From Dactylosporangium fulvum (GTDB taxonomy: Bacteria; Actinomycetota; Actinomycetes; Mycobacteriales; Micromonosporaceae): a stretch of 64,000 nt of DNA. The stretch is taken from NCBI RefSeq assembly GCF_025137375.1, contig NZ_CP073720.1, forward strand, positions 5,976,501 through 6,040,500. The letters run 5' to 3'. Made by a program: the position numbers and the translations under genes. This document shows, piece after piece, positions 9,046 through 17,059 of the stretch (position 1 is its first letter; each line of letters begins with the position of its first letter). Below the pieces are notes generated by a model, which did not search any database, had not been told where the DNA came from, and saw only the letters and a program-made list of their open reading frames with translations.

Positions 9046-9886
9046 GGCGCACCGTCCTTCGCTGGATCAGGTCGAGCACGACGATGACGGTGAAAGAAAT
9101 GACGAGCAGGACCGTCGCCACCGCCGCCGCGTTCTCCAGGTTGTCGTTCTCGATGCTGCTGAGGATGCGCACCGAGGTCACCTCGGTCCGCATCGGGAGG
9201 TTGCCGGAGAGCAGGACCAGCGAGCCGTACTCGCTGACGCCGCGCGCGAACGACAGCGCGGCCCCGGCGGTGATGGCCGGGGTCAGGCTCGGCAGGATGA
9301 TCCGCCAGAAGATCGTGAACCGGCTCGCGCCGAGCGAGGCGGCGGCCTCCTCGACCTCGAGGTCGAGCTCGGCGAGGACGGGCTGCACGGTGCGCACGAC
9401 AAACGGCAGCGTCACGAACAGGAACGCGAGAAAAACCGCGATCCGGGTGTTGGCGATGTCGATGCCCAGCGGGCTGGCCGGGCCGTAGAGCGACAGCAGC
9501 ACCAGGCCGGCGACGATGGTCGGCAGCGCGAACGGGATGTCGATGAGCACCTCGAGCACCCGCTTGCCGAAGAACCGGTCACGGACCAGCACCCAGGCGA
9601 TGAGCGTGCCCATCACGACGTTGACCACCGTGACCAGGAAGGCGGTGCCCACGGTGAGCCGGATCGACGCCGCGGTCTGCTCGTTGGTGATCGCATCCCA
9701 GAACGCGCCGAAGCCGTCCGCGGACGCGGTGGCGACCACGGCGGCGAGCGGGATGAGCACGAGCAGGCTGAACCACAACATCGCAACCCCGAGCCCCAGA
9801 CCGGAGACTCGGGTGAGCGGTTGCCCGGCCCGGGCCGACCGGCGGTTGCCCGCCGATCGGCCCGGGGTGACGGTCGCTGACGTCAC
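9038..9886 (-). CDS. cysT: Sulfate ABC transporter permease CysT
   Basis: A 282-residue permease partner of CysW with a short arginine-rich cytoplasmic N-terminus and about six transmembrane segments. The EAA-like coupling loop reads EEAAASLGASRFTIFWRIIL, and FARGVSEYGSLVLLSGN is the family signature near the C-terminal helices. It starts with a GTG at 9886 that overlaps the stop of the binding-protein gene by four bases. Together with neighbouring genes it makes a complete sulfate importer. Confidence 0.93.
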   Translation of the reverse strand: MTSATVTPGRSAGNRRSARAGQPLTRVSGLGLGVAMLWFSLLVLIPLAAVVATASADGFGAFWDAITNEQTAASIRLTVGTAFLVTVVNVVMGTLIAWVLVRDRFFGKRVLEVLIDIPFALPTIVAGLVLLSLYGPASPLGIDIANTRIAVFLAFLFVTLPFVVRTVQPVLAELDLEVEEAAASLGASRFTIFWRIILPSLTPAITAGAALSFARGVSEYGSLVLLSGNLPMRTEVTSVRILSSIENDNLENAAAVATVLLVISFTVIVVLDLIQRRTVRRG

Positions 9887-10908
9887 TTGGCTTTACCCGA
9901 CGCTGCGATGATCTTGACGACGATGCCTTCCTTCTCGTCGAAGAACTTCTTGGACAGCGCCTTCCAGCTCTCGAAGTCCTTGGTGACGGTGAGCAGCTTC
10001 TTCGGGGCCGGGAAGGGGCTGCTCTCGTCGATGGCGCCCTTGACGCCGGTGGTGTCGACGCCCTCGATGATCGGGCGGAAGCCCTTGAGGGCGAACTGGC
10101 GCTGGCCGTCCTTGCTCAGGACGAAGTCCAGCCACTCCTTCGCCTTCGGGTTGGCGTTCTTGAGCACCGCGCCGGGGTTCTCGATGAGAATCGTGGTGTC
10201 CGGAAGCACCCAGTCGAGCTCCTCGCCGCTCTGCCGGGCCAGGATGGTCTCGTTCTCGTAGGCCAGCAGCACGTCGCCGGTGCCGCCGAGGAAGGCGGTG
10301 GTGGCGTCACGACCGCTGTTGGGCAGGGAGACGACGTTCGCGAAGAGCTTGGTGAGGTACTCGGTGGCCTGCGCGTCGGTCCCACCGTTGGCGGCGATGT
10401 GGCCCCACGCGGCGAGCGCGTTCCAGCGCGCGGCACCCGAGGAGGCCGGGTTCGGGGTCACGATGCCGATGCCCGGCTTGATCAGGTCGTCCCAGCCCTT
10501 GATGTTCTTGGGGTTGCCCTTGCGCACCGCCAGAACCACGACCGACGACGACACGATGCCCTTGTTCGACCCGCCGGCCCAGCTCTGGTCGACCAGGCCC
10601 GCGTCGACCAGCCGGGTCACGTCGCTACTCACCGAGAAGTGCACGTAGTCGGCCTTGAGGCCGGCCACCACCGCACGGCTCTGGTCACCCGAAGCGCCGT
10701 AGGAGGTCTGGAACTTCACACCCTTGCCGGCCGGGGTCTTGTTCCACTCCGCGGCGATGGCCTTGTTCGCCGCCTCGGGCACCGCGTACCCGACGATGTT
10801 GAGCGTCACCACGTCGCCGCTCGAGGCGGCACTACCCCCCGCGCACGCCGACAGCAATAAGCCGGCGACGATCGTGAGAGCGGCGGTCGCTCTGATCCGG
10901 TACTTCAT
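9883..10908 (-). CDS. Sulfate-binding lipoprotein of the ABC importer
   Basis: A 341-residue extracytoplasmic solute-binding protein. The N-terminus is a lipoprotein signal with lipobox LLSACAGG, the cysteine at about residue 21. The mature protein shows the sulfate-binding-protein landmarks YGASGDQSRAVVAGLKADYV, VVVLAVRKGNPKNIKGWDDL, a TPNPASSGAARWN segment and LLAYENE. These line the anion pocket in Sbp/CysP proteins, so sulfate or thiosulfate is expected. AGGAGG lies about a dozen bases before the ATG, slightly far. It is the first structural gene of the operon and follows the Rrf2 regulator in the same direction. Confidence 0.93.
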   Translation of the reverse strand: MKYRIRATAALTIVAGLLLSACAGGSAASSGDVVTLNIVGYAVPEAANKAIAAEWNKTPAGKGVKFQTSYGASGDQSRAVVAGLKADYVHFSVSSDVTRLVDAGLVDQSWAGGSNKGIVSSSVVVLAVRKGNPKNIKGWDDLIKPGIGIVTPNPASSGAARWNALAAWGHIAANGGTDAQATEYLTKLFANVVSLPNSGRDATTAFLGGTGDVLLAYENETILARQSGEELDWVLPDTTILIENPGAVLKNANPKAKEWLDFVLSKDGQRQFALKGFRPIIEGVDTTGVKGAIDESSPFPAPKKLLTVTKDFESWKALSKKFFDEKEGIVVKIIAASGKAK

Positions 10909-10954
10909 GGGGAACCTGTCCTCCTGGGGTCGGGGTTGCGCAATTCCGGGGGAT

Positions 10955-10969
10955 GACTGCCGGGCAGTC
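10955..10969. terminator. Small perfect hairpin between the Rrf2 regulator and the sulfate operon
   Basis: GACTGCC and GGCAGTC form a seven-base dyad around a single central base, starting just after the Rrf2 stop. It could end or attenuate the regulator transcript, or be an operator for the sulfate-binding gene 47 bases downstream. There is no U-tract. Confidence 0.4.
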
Positions 10970-10971
10970 GG

Positions 10972-11382
10972 CTATGCAGGAACCTCGTCGGCCAGCAGAT
11001 CCGCGAGTGTGGCCTGGTCGACGACGTTGGTGATGGCGGTGTCGACGGAGACCCAGACCCGGCGGAGGCCTCGGGAGACGCCGTCGTAGGTGGCCTGTTC
11101 GGTCGGCAGGCCACGGACCGTCGTGAGTGCACCGTCCATGGCGCGCAGGACGTCGCCCACCGTGATGGTGGCCGCCGGGCGGGCGAGACCGTAGCCCCGC
11201 TCGGCCCCGCGGTGGCTGATCACCAGCCCCGCTCGGCGCAGCTCGAGCAGGATCGCCTGCAGGGAGCCAATCGACATCTGCTCGCTTTCAGCTAGCTGCG
11301 GTGCGGTGACGCGGCCGGGTTCGGCCGCGGCGATGACGAGCATCGCCCTCATGGCGTAGTCGGCGCGGCCGGAGATGTGCAC
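10972..11382 (-). CDS. Rrf2-family transcriptional regulator, probably of sulfate/cysteine metabolism
   Basis: A 136-residue regulator. The start HISGRADYAMRAMLVIA is the Rrf2 winged-helix opening. The segments APQLAESEQMSIGSLQAIL and RGAERGYGLARPAATITVGDVLRAMDG are standard for the family. It contains no cysteine, so it cannot hold the Fe-S cluster of IscR or NsrR. That makes it resemble CymR, the cysteine-synthase-dependent repressor of sulfur genes. Its position directly upstream of the sulfate importer supports this role by inference. The GTG at 11382 fits the family start; a TTG at 11427 in the same frame has GGAG upstream and remains possible. Confidence 0.85.
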   Translation of the reverse strand: MHISGRADYAMRAMLVIAAAEPGRVTAPQLAESEQMSIGSLQAILLELRRAGLVISHRGAERGYGLARPAATITVGDVLRAMDGALTTVRGLPTEQATYDGVSRGLRRVWVSVDTAITNVVDQATLADLLADEVPA

Positions 11383-11462
11383 GACGGTGTGTCCGATCAG
11401 GTCGACCGCGCCCAGGAGCCACCGCAAACCGCGGTCACTCCGTGGCCCAGTACACTTAATCT

Positions 11463-11501
11463 ATCTAGTAGATCTAGTTGGTAGGAATACTGCAGTACTC
11501 C
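11463..11501. promoter_or_regulatory. Cluster of palindromes upstream of the Rrf2 regulator
   Basis: ATCTAgTAGAT (11463-11473) is a perfect dyad. GGAATACTG/CAGTACTCC (11484-11501) is an 18-base palindrome with one mismatch whose core TACTGCAGTA is perfect. They sit in an AT-rich patch about 80-120 bases before the regulator start, where its promoter should be. They are the best candidates for an Rrf2 operator, serving autoregulation or control of the sulfate genes. Confidence 0.5.
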
Positions 11502-11717
11502 GGCACCGACAGTCAAGCGGGGAACACCGGAGGGTGTGTGTGCACCGCAACACCGCCGCGTGGACCCCGGATCCGAGGTCACCCCTGACGGCTCGAGTGT
11601 GAGCGTTAACACCGCACCGACACGAAGACCCCACCCGCGACGGCCCGCCGGCCTGGAGTCGACCAGCTTCCCCGGGCACTGCCTGCGGCACAGCAACTTC
11701 GAGCGGCCCGGCCCGGC

Positions 11718-11748
11718 TTGACCTCGCCCCAAGGGCACGGCGCAGACT
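11718..11748 (+). promoter_or_regulatory. MerR-type promoter with 19-base spacer
   Basis: TTGACC (11718-11723) and CAGACT (11743-11748) are separated by 19 bases, the overlong spacing typical of promoters controlled by MerR proteins. The spacer contains the dyad GCCC-CAA-GGGC. The GTG of the MerR gene follows six bases after the -10, so the transcript is probably leaderless and autoregulated. Confidence 0.6.
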
Positions 11749-11754
11749 CGGGCC

Positions 11755-12552
11755 GTGGAGAGGAAGCAACTGCGGGCGGGCGAGTTCGGAGCGGCCGCGC
11801 GACTGTCACCGAAAGCACTGCGCCTGTACGCCGAGCAGGGCCTGCTCGTGCCGGCGAGCGTCGACCCCGCGACCGGCTACCGCTGCTACAGCCCCGATCA
11901 GTTGCCACGCGCCCGGCTCATCGCCCGGCTGCGCCGGCTCGGGCTGCCACTGACCCGCATCGGCTTCCTGGCCGACCTCACCCCGGAGGCCCGCGTGCTC
12001 GAGCTGCGCGGGTGGCTGCACGCCCAGCGCAGCCTCTTCGACCAGCGGGCGGCGGCGGTCGACGCGTTGCAGTGGTCCGGCGAACACTCCGAGCTCACCG
12101 ATGCCGTGGCGCTGCGGGCGGTACCGGGGACGAAGGTGCTCTGCCGGATGCGCCACGTCGACTCCACCGCCTTGCCGGACCTGATCCGCACGGCCGAACG
12201 GGACATCCGCCGGCACTTGCGGGCCTCGGGACTGCGGGACGACGGCGCGCGGCTCGTGTGCTTCCAGGATCTGGTGACGCCGGACAGCGAGGGCCCCGTC
12301 GAGGTGGCGGTGACGTACGACGGGAGCGCCGAACCGGCCGACGACCTGTACATCCGGCTCGTGCCCGCACACACCGCGGCGTACCTGCCCGTGCCCGCGG
12401 GGTACGAGGACTTCCCGCGGATCCTGCGGGTCTACGACGCGGTGGAGACGTGGACCGACGCGCAGCCGGGCGTCACGTGCGTCAGCCACCCGTACGAGAT
12501 CTCGCCGGGCACCGGCGCGCCCTTCGACGTCGCGTACCCCGTCGCTCACTGA
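11755..12552 (+). CDS. MerR-family regulator with GyrI-like effector-binding domain
   Basis: A 265-residue protein. The N-terminal MerR helix-turn-helix reads FGAAARLSPKALRLYAEQG and is followed by the wing and RLRRLGLPLTRIGFLAD, then a coiled-coil dimer helix. Residues about 110-265 form a GyrI/BmrR-like multidrug-binding domain (PGTKVLCRM, DLYIRLVPAHTAAYLPVP). Proteins of this layout sense hydrophobic or cationic compounds and twist an overlong promoter, like the one just upstream. It is leaderless from GTG and is followed 15 bases later by the BtrH-like gene, so the two probably form an operon. Confidence 0.88.
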   Translation: MERKQLRAGEFGAAARLSPKALRLYAEQGLLVPASVDPATGYRCYSPDQLPRARLIARLRRLGLPLTRIGFLADLTPEARVLELRGWLHAQRSLFDQRAAAVDALQWSGEHSELTDAVALRAVPGTKVLCRMRHVDSTALPDLIRTAERDIRRHLRASGLRDDGARLVCFQDLVTPDSEGPVEVAVTYDGSAEPADDLYIRLVPAHTAAYLPVPAGYEDFPRILRVYDAVETWTDAQPGVTCVSHPYEISPGTGAPFDVAYPVAH

Positions 12553-12567
12553 CCGAAAGGGCTTCAC

Positions 12568-13497
12568 ATGCGCCATCTCGCCTACGTGGGCAACGGACCG
12601 TACTGCTACGCCAATTCCTTCGCCATGCTCCTCGGCCCGCGAGCCCCGTCGACCGCCGTGATCGAGGTCGCCACCGGCGGCTCGTTCGGCATGCAGCTCG
12701 TCGGCGGCACGACCGTCTTCTTCGACGCCTACGGCTGGAACCCCGAGACGGGCTTCGACCAGGCGCTCAACGCGATCGGCTGGACCTCGGACGTCAGCAG
12801 CGGCGGCGGCACCGGCGAGGCGCTCGCCCGCCTCGCCGCGGCGGCCGCGGACGGCCCGGTGTGGGCCGGCCCGCTCGAGATGGGCCACCTGCGCCACCAG
12901 CCCGAGATGACCGGGCCGATCGGCGCCGACCACTACGTGGTCGTGCTCGACGTGGACGACGATCGGGTGCTCGTCCACGACCCGCAGGGATTCCCCTACG
13001 CCGAGGTGCCGGTCGGCGACTTCATGACGGCCTGGCGCGCGGAGACCGTGGACTACGGCGAGCCGTACACGATGCGCACCGGATTCGAGAAGGTCGCGGA
13101 CGTCACCGACGCCGACGCGATCCGGTCCGTCGTCCCGGCCGCGATCAAGTGGCTGTCCATGCGTACCGACCTGGAGATGCCGCCCGGCAGCCTCGGCAAC
13201 GGCGAGGCCGCGGAACGGGTCGCCGACCTGATCGAGGCCGGCGCCGGCGACGGACTGCGTGAGCACCTGATCTACTTCGCGATCCGGGCCGGCGCACGCA
13301 CGCTCAGCGACACCGCCGACTGCCTGCTCCCGGCCGGACATCCCGATGCCGCGGACGTCGCCGCGACGCAGGCCCGGCTCGTCGGCTCGCTGCAGCACCC
13401 GATGGTCACCGGGGACCTCCCGCGGGCAGCGGCCGCGCTCCGTGAGCTCGCACCCACCTATGACCAGCTGCGCGACGTCCTGGTCCGTGGCCGATAA
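12568..13497 (+). CDS. BtrH-N-terminal-like / C39-like cysteine peptidase-fold protein
   Basis: A 309-residue cytoplasmic protein. It begins RHLAYVGNGPYCYANSFAM, a cysteine in a helix-start context as in papain-fold enzymes. Later GADHYVVVLDVDDDRVLVHDP supplies histidine and aspartate. Cys13, His122 and Asp138 could thus form the catalytic set of a C39/BtrH-like fold. BtrH-type domains act as acyltransferases or peptidases in aminoglycoside side-chain transfer, but most relatives are uncharacterised. The C-terminal ~130 residues are helical. GAAAGG precedes the ATG. It lies directly behind the MerR gene. Confidence 0.6.
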   Translation: MRHLAYVGNGPYCYANSFAMLLGPRAPSTAVIEVATGGSFGMQLVGGTTVFFDAYGWNPETGFDQALNAIGWTSDVSSGGGTGEALARLAAAAADGPVWAGPLEMGHLRHQPEMTGPIGADHYVVVLDVDDDRVLVHDPQGFPYAEVPVGDFMTAWRAETVDYGEPYTMRTGFEKVADVTDADAIRSVVPAAIKWLSMRTDLEMPPGSLGNGEAAERVADLIEAGAGDGLREHLIYFAIRAGARTLSDTADCLLPAGHPDAADVAATQARLVGSLQHPMVTGDLPRAAAALRELAPTYDQLRDVLVRGR

Positions 13498-13498
13498 T
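13493..13498 (+). promoter_or_regulatory. -10 element GATAAT for the PH-like gene
   Basis: GATAAT overlaps the stop codon of the BtrH-like gene and lies six bases before the ATG at 13505. The gene could therefore be made from its own leaderless transcript as well as by readthrough. No good -35 is visible. Confidence 0.4.
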
Positions 13499-13504
13499 CG
13501 GCCG

Positions 13505-14095
13505 ATGGACAAAACCGGATACCTCGCCCGGATCGGTGAACTGACCGAGCCGGGCGAGCGGGTGCTGGCCCATGCGAAGGCCACGGTCGCCGGCGGGGTC
13601 ACGCCTCCCCCACCGCCGGATCCCGCCCCGGCACCGGCGTCCGGCCCGATCTCTCCCGGGGCGGTGGTGCTCAACCTGGTCGACCCGCTGGTCAGCTCGG
13701 CGCGCGGCGACCGGCTGGTGGACCGGATCGTCTGGGGGGTCGCCGGTCGCGGCGCTCCCGGCTCGGCCGCCTCCCGGCTGCACCGGGCGGTGCAGCCGGA
13801 CCCGGCCCTCCATGACATCGTGCTCGCCGTGACCGACCGGCGGTTGCTGGCCTGCCTCACCGGTCCGCTCAAGCTGCTGTCGAGCCGCGACGACGACGCG
13901 CGGGCGGTAGCCGAGATGCAGGTCGCCTGGGCGGCGCCACGGTCCGGGGTGGCGGCGGCCCGGGTCGGCTGGCACCGGCTCAACCCGAAGCGGCTGCGGA
14001 TCGTGTTCACCGACGGTTCGTGGCTCGCCTTCACCGTGCCGATCGCCGAGTCGGGCCGGCCGCTCCGGACGGTCGCCGCCGCCCTGGCAGACTGA
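13505..14095 (+). CDS. Uncharacterised protein with bacterial PH-like C-terminal region
   Basis: A 196-residue protein of no firmly recognised family. The first 30 residues are helical (ARIGELTEPGERVLAHAKAT), followed by a proline-rich linker with five consecutive prolines. From about residue 100 the pattern IVLAVTDRRLLACLTGP, a run of beta strands and a closing helix (AESGRPLRTVAAALAD) resembles bacterial PH/GRAM-like domains. The gene starts seven bases after the preceding stop with no Shine-Dalgarno sequence. A perfect ten-base hairpin follows its stop. Its link to the MerR/BtrH-like pair is positional only. Confidence 0.6.
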   Translation: MDKTGYLARIGELTEPGERVLAHAKATVAGGVTPPPPPDPAPAPASGPISPGAVVLNLVDPLVSSARGDRLVDRIVWGVAGRGAPGSAASRLHRAVQPDPALHDIVLAVTDRRLLACLTGPLKLLSSRDDDARAVAEMQVAWAAPRSGVAAARVGWHRLNPKRLRIVFTDGSWLAFTVPIAESGRPLRTVAAALAD

Positions 14096-14114
14096 GCGTC
14101 ATGCCGAACCCTCC

Positions 14115-14149
14115 CCTGGGCGGCAACTTCCGCCGGGTCGCCGCCCAGG
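14115..14149. terminator. Bidirectional terminator hairpin
   Basis: CCTGGGCGGC (14115-14124) and GCCGCCCAGG (14140-14149) are perfectly complementary with a 15-base loop. The hairpin lies between the ends of two convergent genes. It has no U-tract, as usual in actinomycetes. Confidence 0.6.
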
Positions 14150-14185
14150 TGTGGCGGTAGGTCCTCGCGCGACCGGACGACCTGG

Positions 14186-14935
14186 CTACAGCAGCGTGCC
14201 GCCGGAGACGTCGATCCATTGGCCGGTCACCCACCGGCTGTCGTCCGAGGCGAGGAAGGCCACCGTATCGGCGACGTCCGCGGGTACGCCGACCCGGCCC
14301 ATCGGTGACAAGGATGACAGCCAGGCCAGCGCGTCGCCGACGAGCCGGCCTTCGTGCATGTCGGTGTCGACGACACCGGGTGCCACGGTGTTGACGGTGA
14401 TGCCGCGAGGGCCCAGTTGTTTGGCGAGCATCGTGGTGAGCACGTCGAGCGCGCCCTTGGACATGGCATACGTGACGGATGCGGGCATGGCGGAGCCGCG
14501 GGTCAGCATCGTGCCGATGTTGACGATCCGGCCGCCGTCCCGCAGCCGGCGCAGGCCGTGCCGGGTGACGAAGAACGGGGCCCGGGTGTTGACGGCGAAG
14601 ATCTCGTCGTAGGCGGCTGCGGTCACGTCCTGGATCTGCGCCGGGACGCCCAGGATCGCGGCGTTGTTGACGAGGATGTCCAGGCCGCCGGCCTGCGTGT
14701 CGAACGCGGCCCACAGCGTCTCGGCGTCCCCTGGCGCGCCGAACCGGGCGTGGACGGCGAACGCCTGCCCGCCGTCCGCTTCGATGGCGGCGACGGTCTC
14801 CTTCGCCGCCGCCTCGTTGCTGCCGTAGTGCACACCGACGCGGGCACCGTCGCGGGCGAGCCGCTGGGCGATGGCCCGGCCGATGCCCCGGCTGCCGCCG
14901 GTGACGAGCGCGGTCCTGCCGGCGAGTGTCGTCAT
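14186..14935 (-). CDS. Short-chain dehydrogenase/reductase (SDR)
   Basis: A 249-residue classical SDR. It has the cofactor motif TGGSRGIG near residues 12-19, NNAA, the catalytic YAMSK with its upstream serine/threonine region, and the closing WVTGQWIDVSGG. A basic residue after the glycine motif suggests NADP(H). It is the last gene of the MFS/FMN-reductase/SDR operon controlled by the divergent TetR gene. Its substrate may be a quinone or carbonyl compound related to the inducer; this is inference. It begins with ATG ten bases after the reductase stop. Confidence 0.9.
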   Translation of the reverse strand: MTTLAGRTALVTGGSRGIGRAIAQRLARDGARVGVHYGSNEAAAKETVAAIEADGGQAFAVHARFGAPGDAETLWAAFDTQAGGLDILVNNAAILGVPAQIQDVTAAAYDEIFAVNTRAPFFVTRHGLRRLRDGGRIVNIGTMLTRGSAMPASVTYAMSKGALDVLTTMLAKQLGPRGITVNTVAPGVVDTDMHEGRLVGDALAWLSSLSPMGRVGVPADVADTVAFLASDDSRWVTGQWIDVSGGTLL

Positions 14936-14945
14936 GTCAGGCCTC

Positions 14946-15548
14946 TCAGCGTGCCGAGCCCATGGCCCGGTAGGGGGACGTGGCCCTGGCGTGCCTGAGG
15001 GCTCGTGCCCACCAGGCCACCTGGTCGAGGAGGGTTTTGGCCGCCGCGGCGGGCCGCTGCGGGTCTTTGGGCCGGCCGTCGCCGTCGAACTGTTCCCAGA
15101 CGTTGTGGAAGCTGACCGTGTCCCGGGTGGTGACGGCGTGCAGTTCGGCGAAGACGGCGCGCAGGTGCTCGACCGCGCGCAGGCCGCCGGACATCCCGCC
15201 GTAGGAGACGAACGCGACCGGCTTGGCGTGGAACTGGGTGTGGTGCCAGTCGATGACGTTTTTCAGCCCGGCCGGATAGCTGTGGTTGTACTCCGGGGTG
15301 ACGACGACAAACGCGTCGGCGGCGTCCAGGCGCGGGGTCAGCTCGCGCAGCGCCGCCAGTACCTCCGATGGCGGCGCCATCGTCGGGGCGGCCGAGCCGA
15401 TCGGCACGCCGGCCAGGTCGACGAGGTCGACCAGGACGTCGGTGCGGTGCGCGGTCTCGCCGACGAACCAGTCGGCCACGGTGGGGCCGATCCGGCCGTC
15501 GCGGACGCTGCCGAGGATGACGGCAAGCTGGAACGGGTGCTCAGACAA
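14946..15548 (-). CDS. NADPH-dependent FMN reductase
   Basis: A 200-residue flavodoxin-like protein. It shows AVILGSVRDGRIGPTVADWF (the FMN phosphate loop), VVVTPEYNHSYPAGLKNVID, the hallmark of the NADPH-dependent FMN/quinone reductase family, and SYGGMSGGLRAVEHLR. Such enzymes reduce quinones, azo compounds or free flavin. The only start with a good Shine-Dalgarno sequence (GGAGG seven bases upstream) is the TTG at 15548, which overlaps the end of the MFS gene by eight bases. Middle gene of the efflux operon. Confidence 0.9.
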   Translation of the reverse strand: MSEHPFQLAVILGSVRDGRIGPTVADWFVGETAHRTDVLVDLVDLAGVPIGSAAPTMAPPSEVLAALRELTPRLDAADAFVVVTPEYNHSYPAGLKNVIDWHHTQFHAKPVAFVSYGGMSGGLRAVEHLRAVFAELHAVTTRDTVSFHNVWEQFDGDGRPKDPQRPAAAAKTLLDQVAWWARALRHARATSPYRAMGSAR

Positions 15549-16980
15549 GGGTTTCCTCCAGAACAGGTGCGGGTGCGGGTTGTTCCCGCAGCGGTGTCTC
15601 GTGGATGAGCCAGGCGAGGGCGAACGCGACCACACCCAGGGCGGCACCGGCGAGGACGACGGCGTGCACGCCGCTGGTGACCGCGGCGTGCACGGCGCCG
15701 GTGGTGCCGCCGCGGTCCCCGAGCGTGTCCCGCAGCCGGTCCGCGTAGAGGGCGCCGAGCCCGGCGGCGCCCAGGGAGGCGCCCATGGTGTGCCAGAGTG
15801 TGACCGACCCGCTGGCCGATCCCATGTCACGGGGCGGTGCGCTGTTGATCGTGATGATCGTCGTGCTCTGCATCAGCAGGCCCACGCCGGCGCCGACGAG
15901 CAGCGTCAGCGCCGACGCGAGCGCGACGCCGGTGCCCGGCCCGAGCAGGAGCAGCACGAGCATGCCGCCGGTCAGCAGCGCGCCGCCGAGGATCGGGTAG
16001 GCGCGGTAGCGGCCGGTACGGCTGATGAGCTGGCCGCTGCCGATCAGCACCACGACCATGCCGAGCATGGCCGGCAGGATCAGCATGCCGCTCGCGGTCG
16101 CCGACGCCCCCTTGACCAGCTGCATGTACTGGGGCAGGAAGGTGGCGGGCACCATCATCCCGGCGCCGGCGAGGAACCGCAGGACCTGGGCGAGGGTGAA
16201 GTTGCGGTTGCCGTAGAGCCGCAGCGGGACGACGGGTTCGGCCGCGCGCCGCTCGACGGCGACGAACGCCGCCAGGGCCCCGGCGCTCACGACGGCCAGG
16301 AGCACGATCGGCGCGGAGACCCAGGCGTAGCGGTTGCCGCCCCAGCTCGCGAGCAGGCTCAGCGCGACGAGTGCGACGGTGAGCAGCAGGACGCCCGGGA
16401 CGTCGATACGGGCCTTGGTCCGTTGCCGCGAGCCCGGGACGGTGGTCGCGATCAGCAGTACGGCGACGAGGCCGACCGGGAGGTTGACGTAGAACGTCCA
16501 CCGCCAGCTCAGGTGGTCGGCGAACAGGCCGCCGAGCAGCGGCCCGGCGATGAAGGCGACGGGCATCATCGCGCCGAACAGGCCCATGAGCCGGCCGCTC
16601 CGGCGGGGCGGCACCAGCTCGGCGATGAGCGCGAGGGCGCCGACCATGAGGCCGCCGCCGCCGAGGCCCTGCACCGCCCGGAAGCCGATGAGCTGGGTCA
16701 TGTCCCGGGCCGCCCCGGACAGCGCGGAGCCGAGCAGGAACAGCACGATCGCGGCGAGGTAGACCCGCTTGCGGCCGTACAGGTCGCCGAGTTTGCCCCA
16801 GATCGGGGTCGCCGTGGCCGTGGCGACCAGGTATGCCGTCACAACCCACGAGAAGTGCTCCAGACCGCCGAGGTCCGCCACGATCACCGGCAGCGCGGGC
16901 CCCAGCATCATCCCGTCGAGCGGGGCCGTGATCATGCCGAGCACCACCCCGGCCAGGCCCACATACAAAGATCGACTCAC
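15541..16980 (-). CDS. Drug efflux MFS transporter, 14-helix EmrB/QacA type
   Basis: A 479-residue transporter of the DHA2 group with about 14 transmembrane helices. Motif A appears as GKLGDLYGRKRV in loop 2-3, motif C-like glycines in GPLLGGLFADHLSWRWTFYVNLP, and a PAMLGMVVVLIGSGQL helix in the C-terminal half. It should export toxic amphiphiles by proton antiport. The GTG at 16980 is preceded by GGAG; an ATG at 17001 in frame lies inside the operator and is less likely. First gene of the operon, divergent from the TetR gene. Confidence 0.9.
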   Translation of the reverse strand: MSRSLYVGLAGVVLGMITAPLDGMMLGPALPVIVADLGGLEHFSWVVTAYLVATATATPIWGKLGDLYGRKRVYLAAIVLFLLGSALSGAARDMTQLIGFRAVQGLGGGGLMVGALALIAELVPPRRSGRLMGLFGAMMPVAFIAGPLLGGLFADHLSWRWTFYVNLPVGLVAVLLIATTVPGSRQRTKARIDVPGVLLLTVALVALSLLASWGGNRYAWVSAPIVLLAVVSAGALAAFVAVERRAAEPVVPLRLYGNRNFTLAQVLRFLAGAGMMVPATFLPQYMQLVKGASATASGMLILPAMLGMVVVLIGSGQLISRTGRYRAYPILGGALLTGGMLVLLLLGPGTGVALASALTLLVGAGVGLLMQSTTIITINSAPPRDMGSASGSVTLWHTMGASLGAAGLGALYADRLRDTLGDRGGTTGAVHAAVTSGVHAVVLAGAALGVVAFALAWLIHETPLREQPAPAPVLEETLV

Positions 16981-16993
16981 GGTCGCTCCAATC

Positions 16994-17043
16994 GCGTACA
17001 TCGTACTCGAAATGCACGCTAGCCTTTCGGGTACGATGTACGC
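16994..17043. promoter_or_regulatory. Large dyad operator between the efflux operon and its TetR regulator
   Basis: GCGTACATCGTACTCGAAA at 16994-17012 is matched by an inverted copy at 17025-17043 with a single mismatch; the spacer is 12 bases. Each arm is itself a GTAC-N3-GTAC palindrome. This suggests two TetR dimer sites arranged symmetrically over the divergent promoters. Confidence 0.8.
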
Positions 17044-17059
17044 AAGAAAGGGAGGTGTG

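Larger units (their letters stand above)
11383..11754. other. Gene-free regulatory interval between the Rrf2 and MerR genes
   Basis: About 370 bases between divergent genes. The left part, near 11450-11500, is strikingly AT-rich for this genome and carries the palindromes listed separately. The right end holds a MerR-type promoter. The middle (about 11510-11710) contains only chance frames. Confidence 0.5.

Noticed and set aside
7190..10908. Molybdate rather than sulfate transporter
   Set aside because: The binding protein has the YGASGDQSRAV and NPASSGAARWN segments of sulfate binders, and two different permeases (CysT, CysW) are present; molybdate systems have one.
14101..14160. A 19-residue plus-strand peptide frame with ATG
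   Set aside because: It coincides with a perfect ten-base hairpin between convergent genes and is better explained as a terminator.
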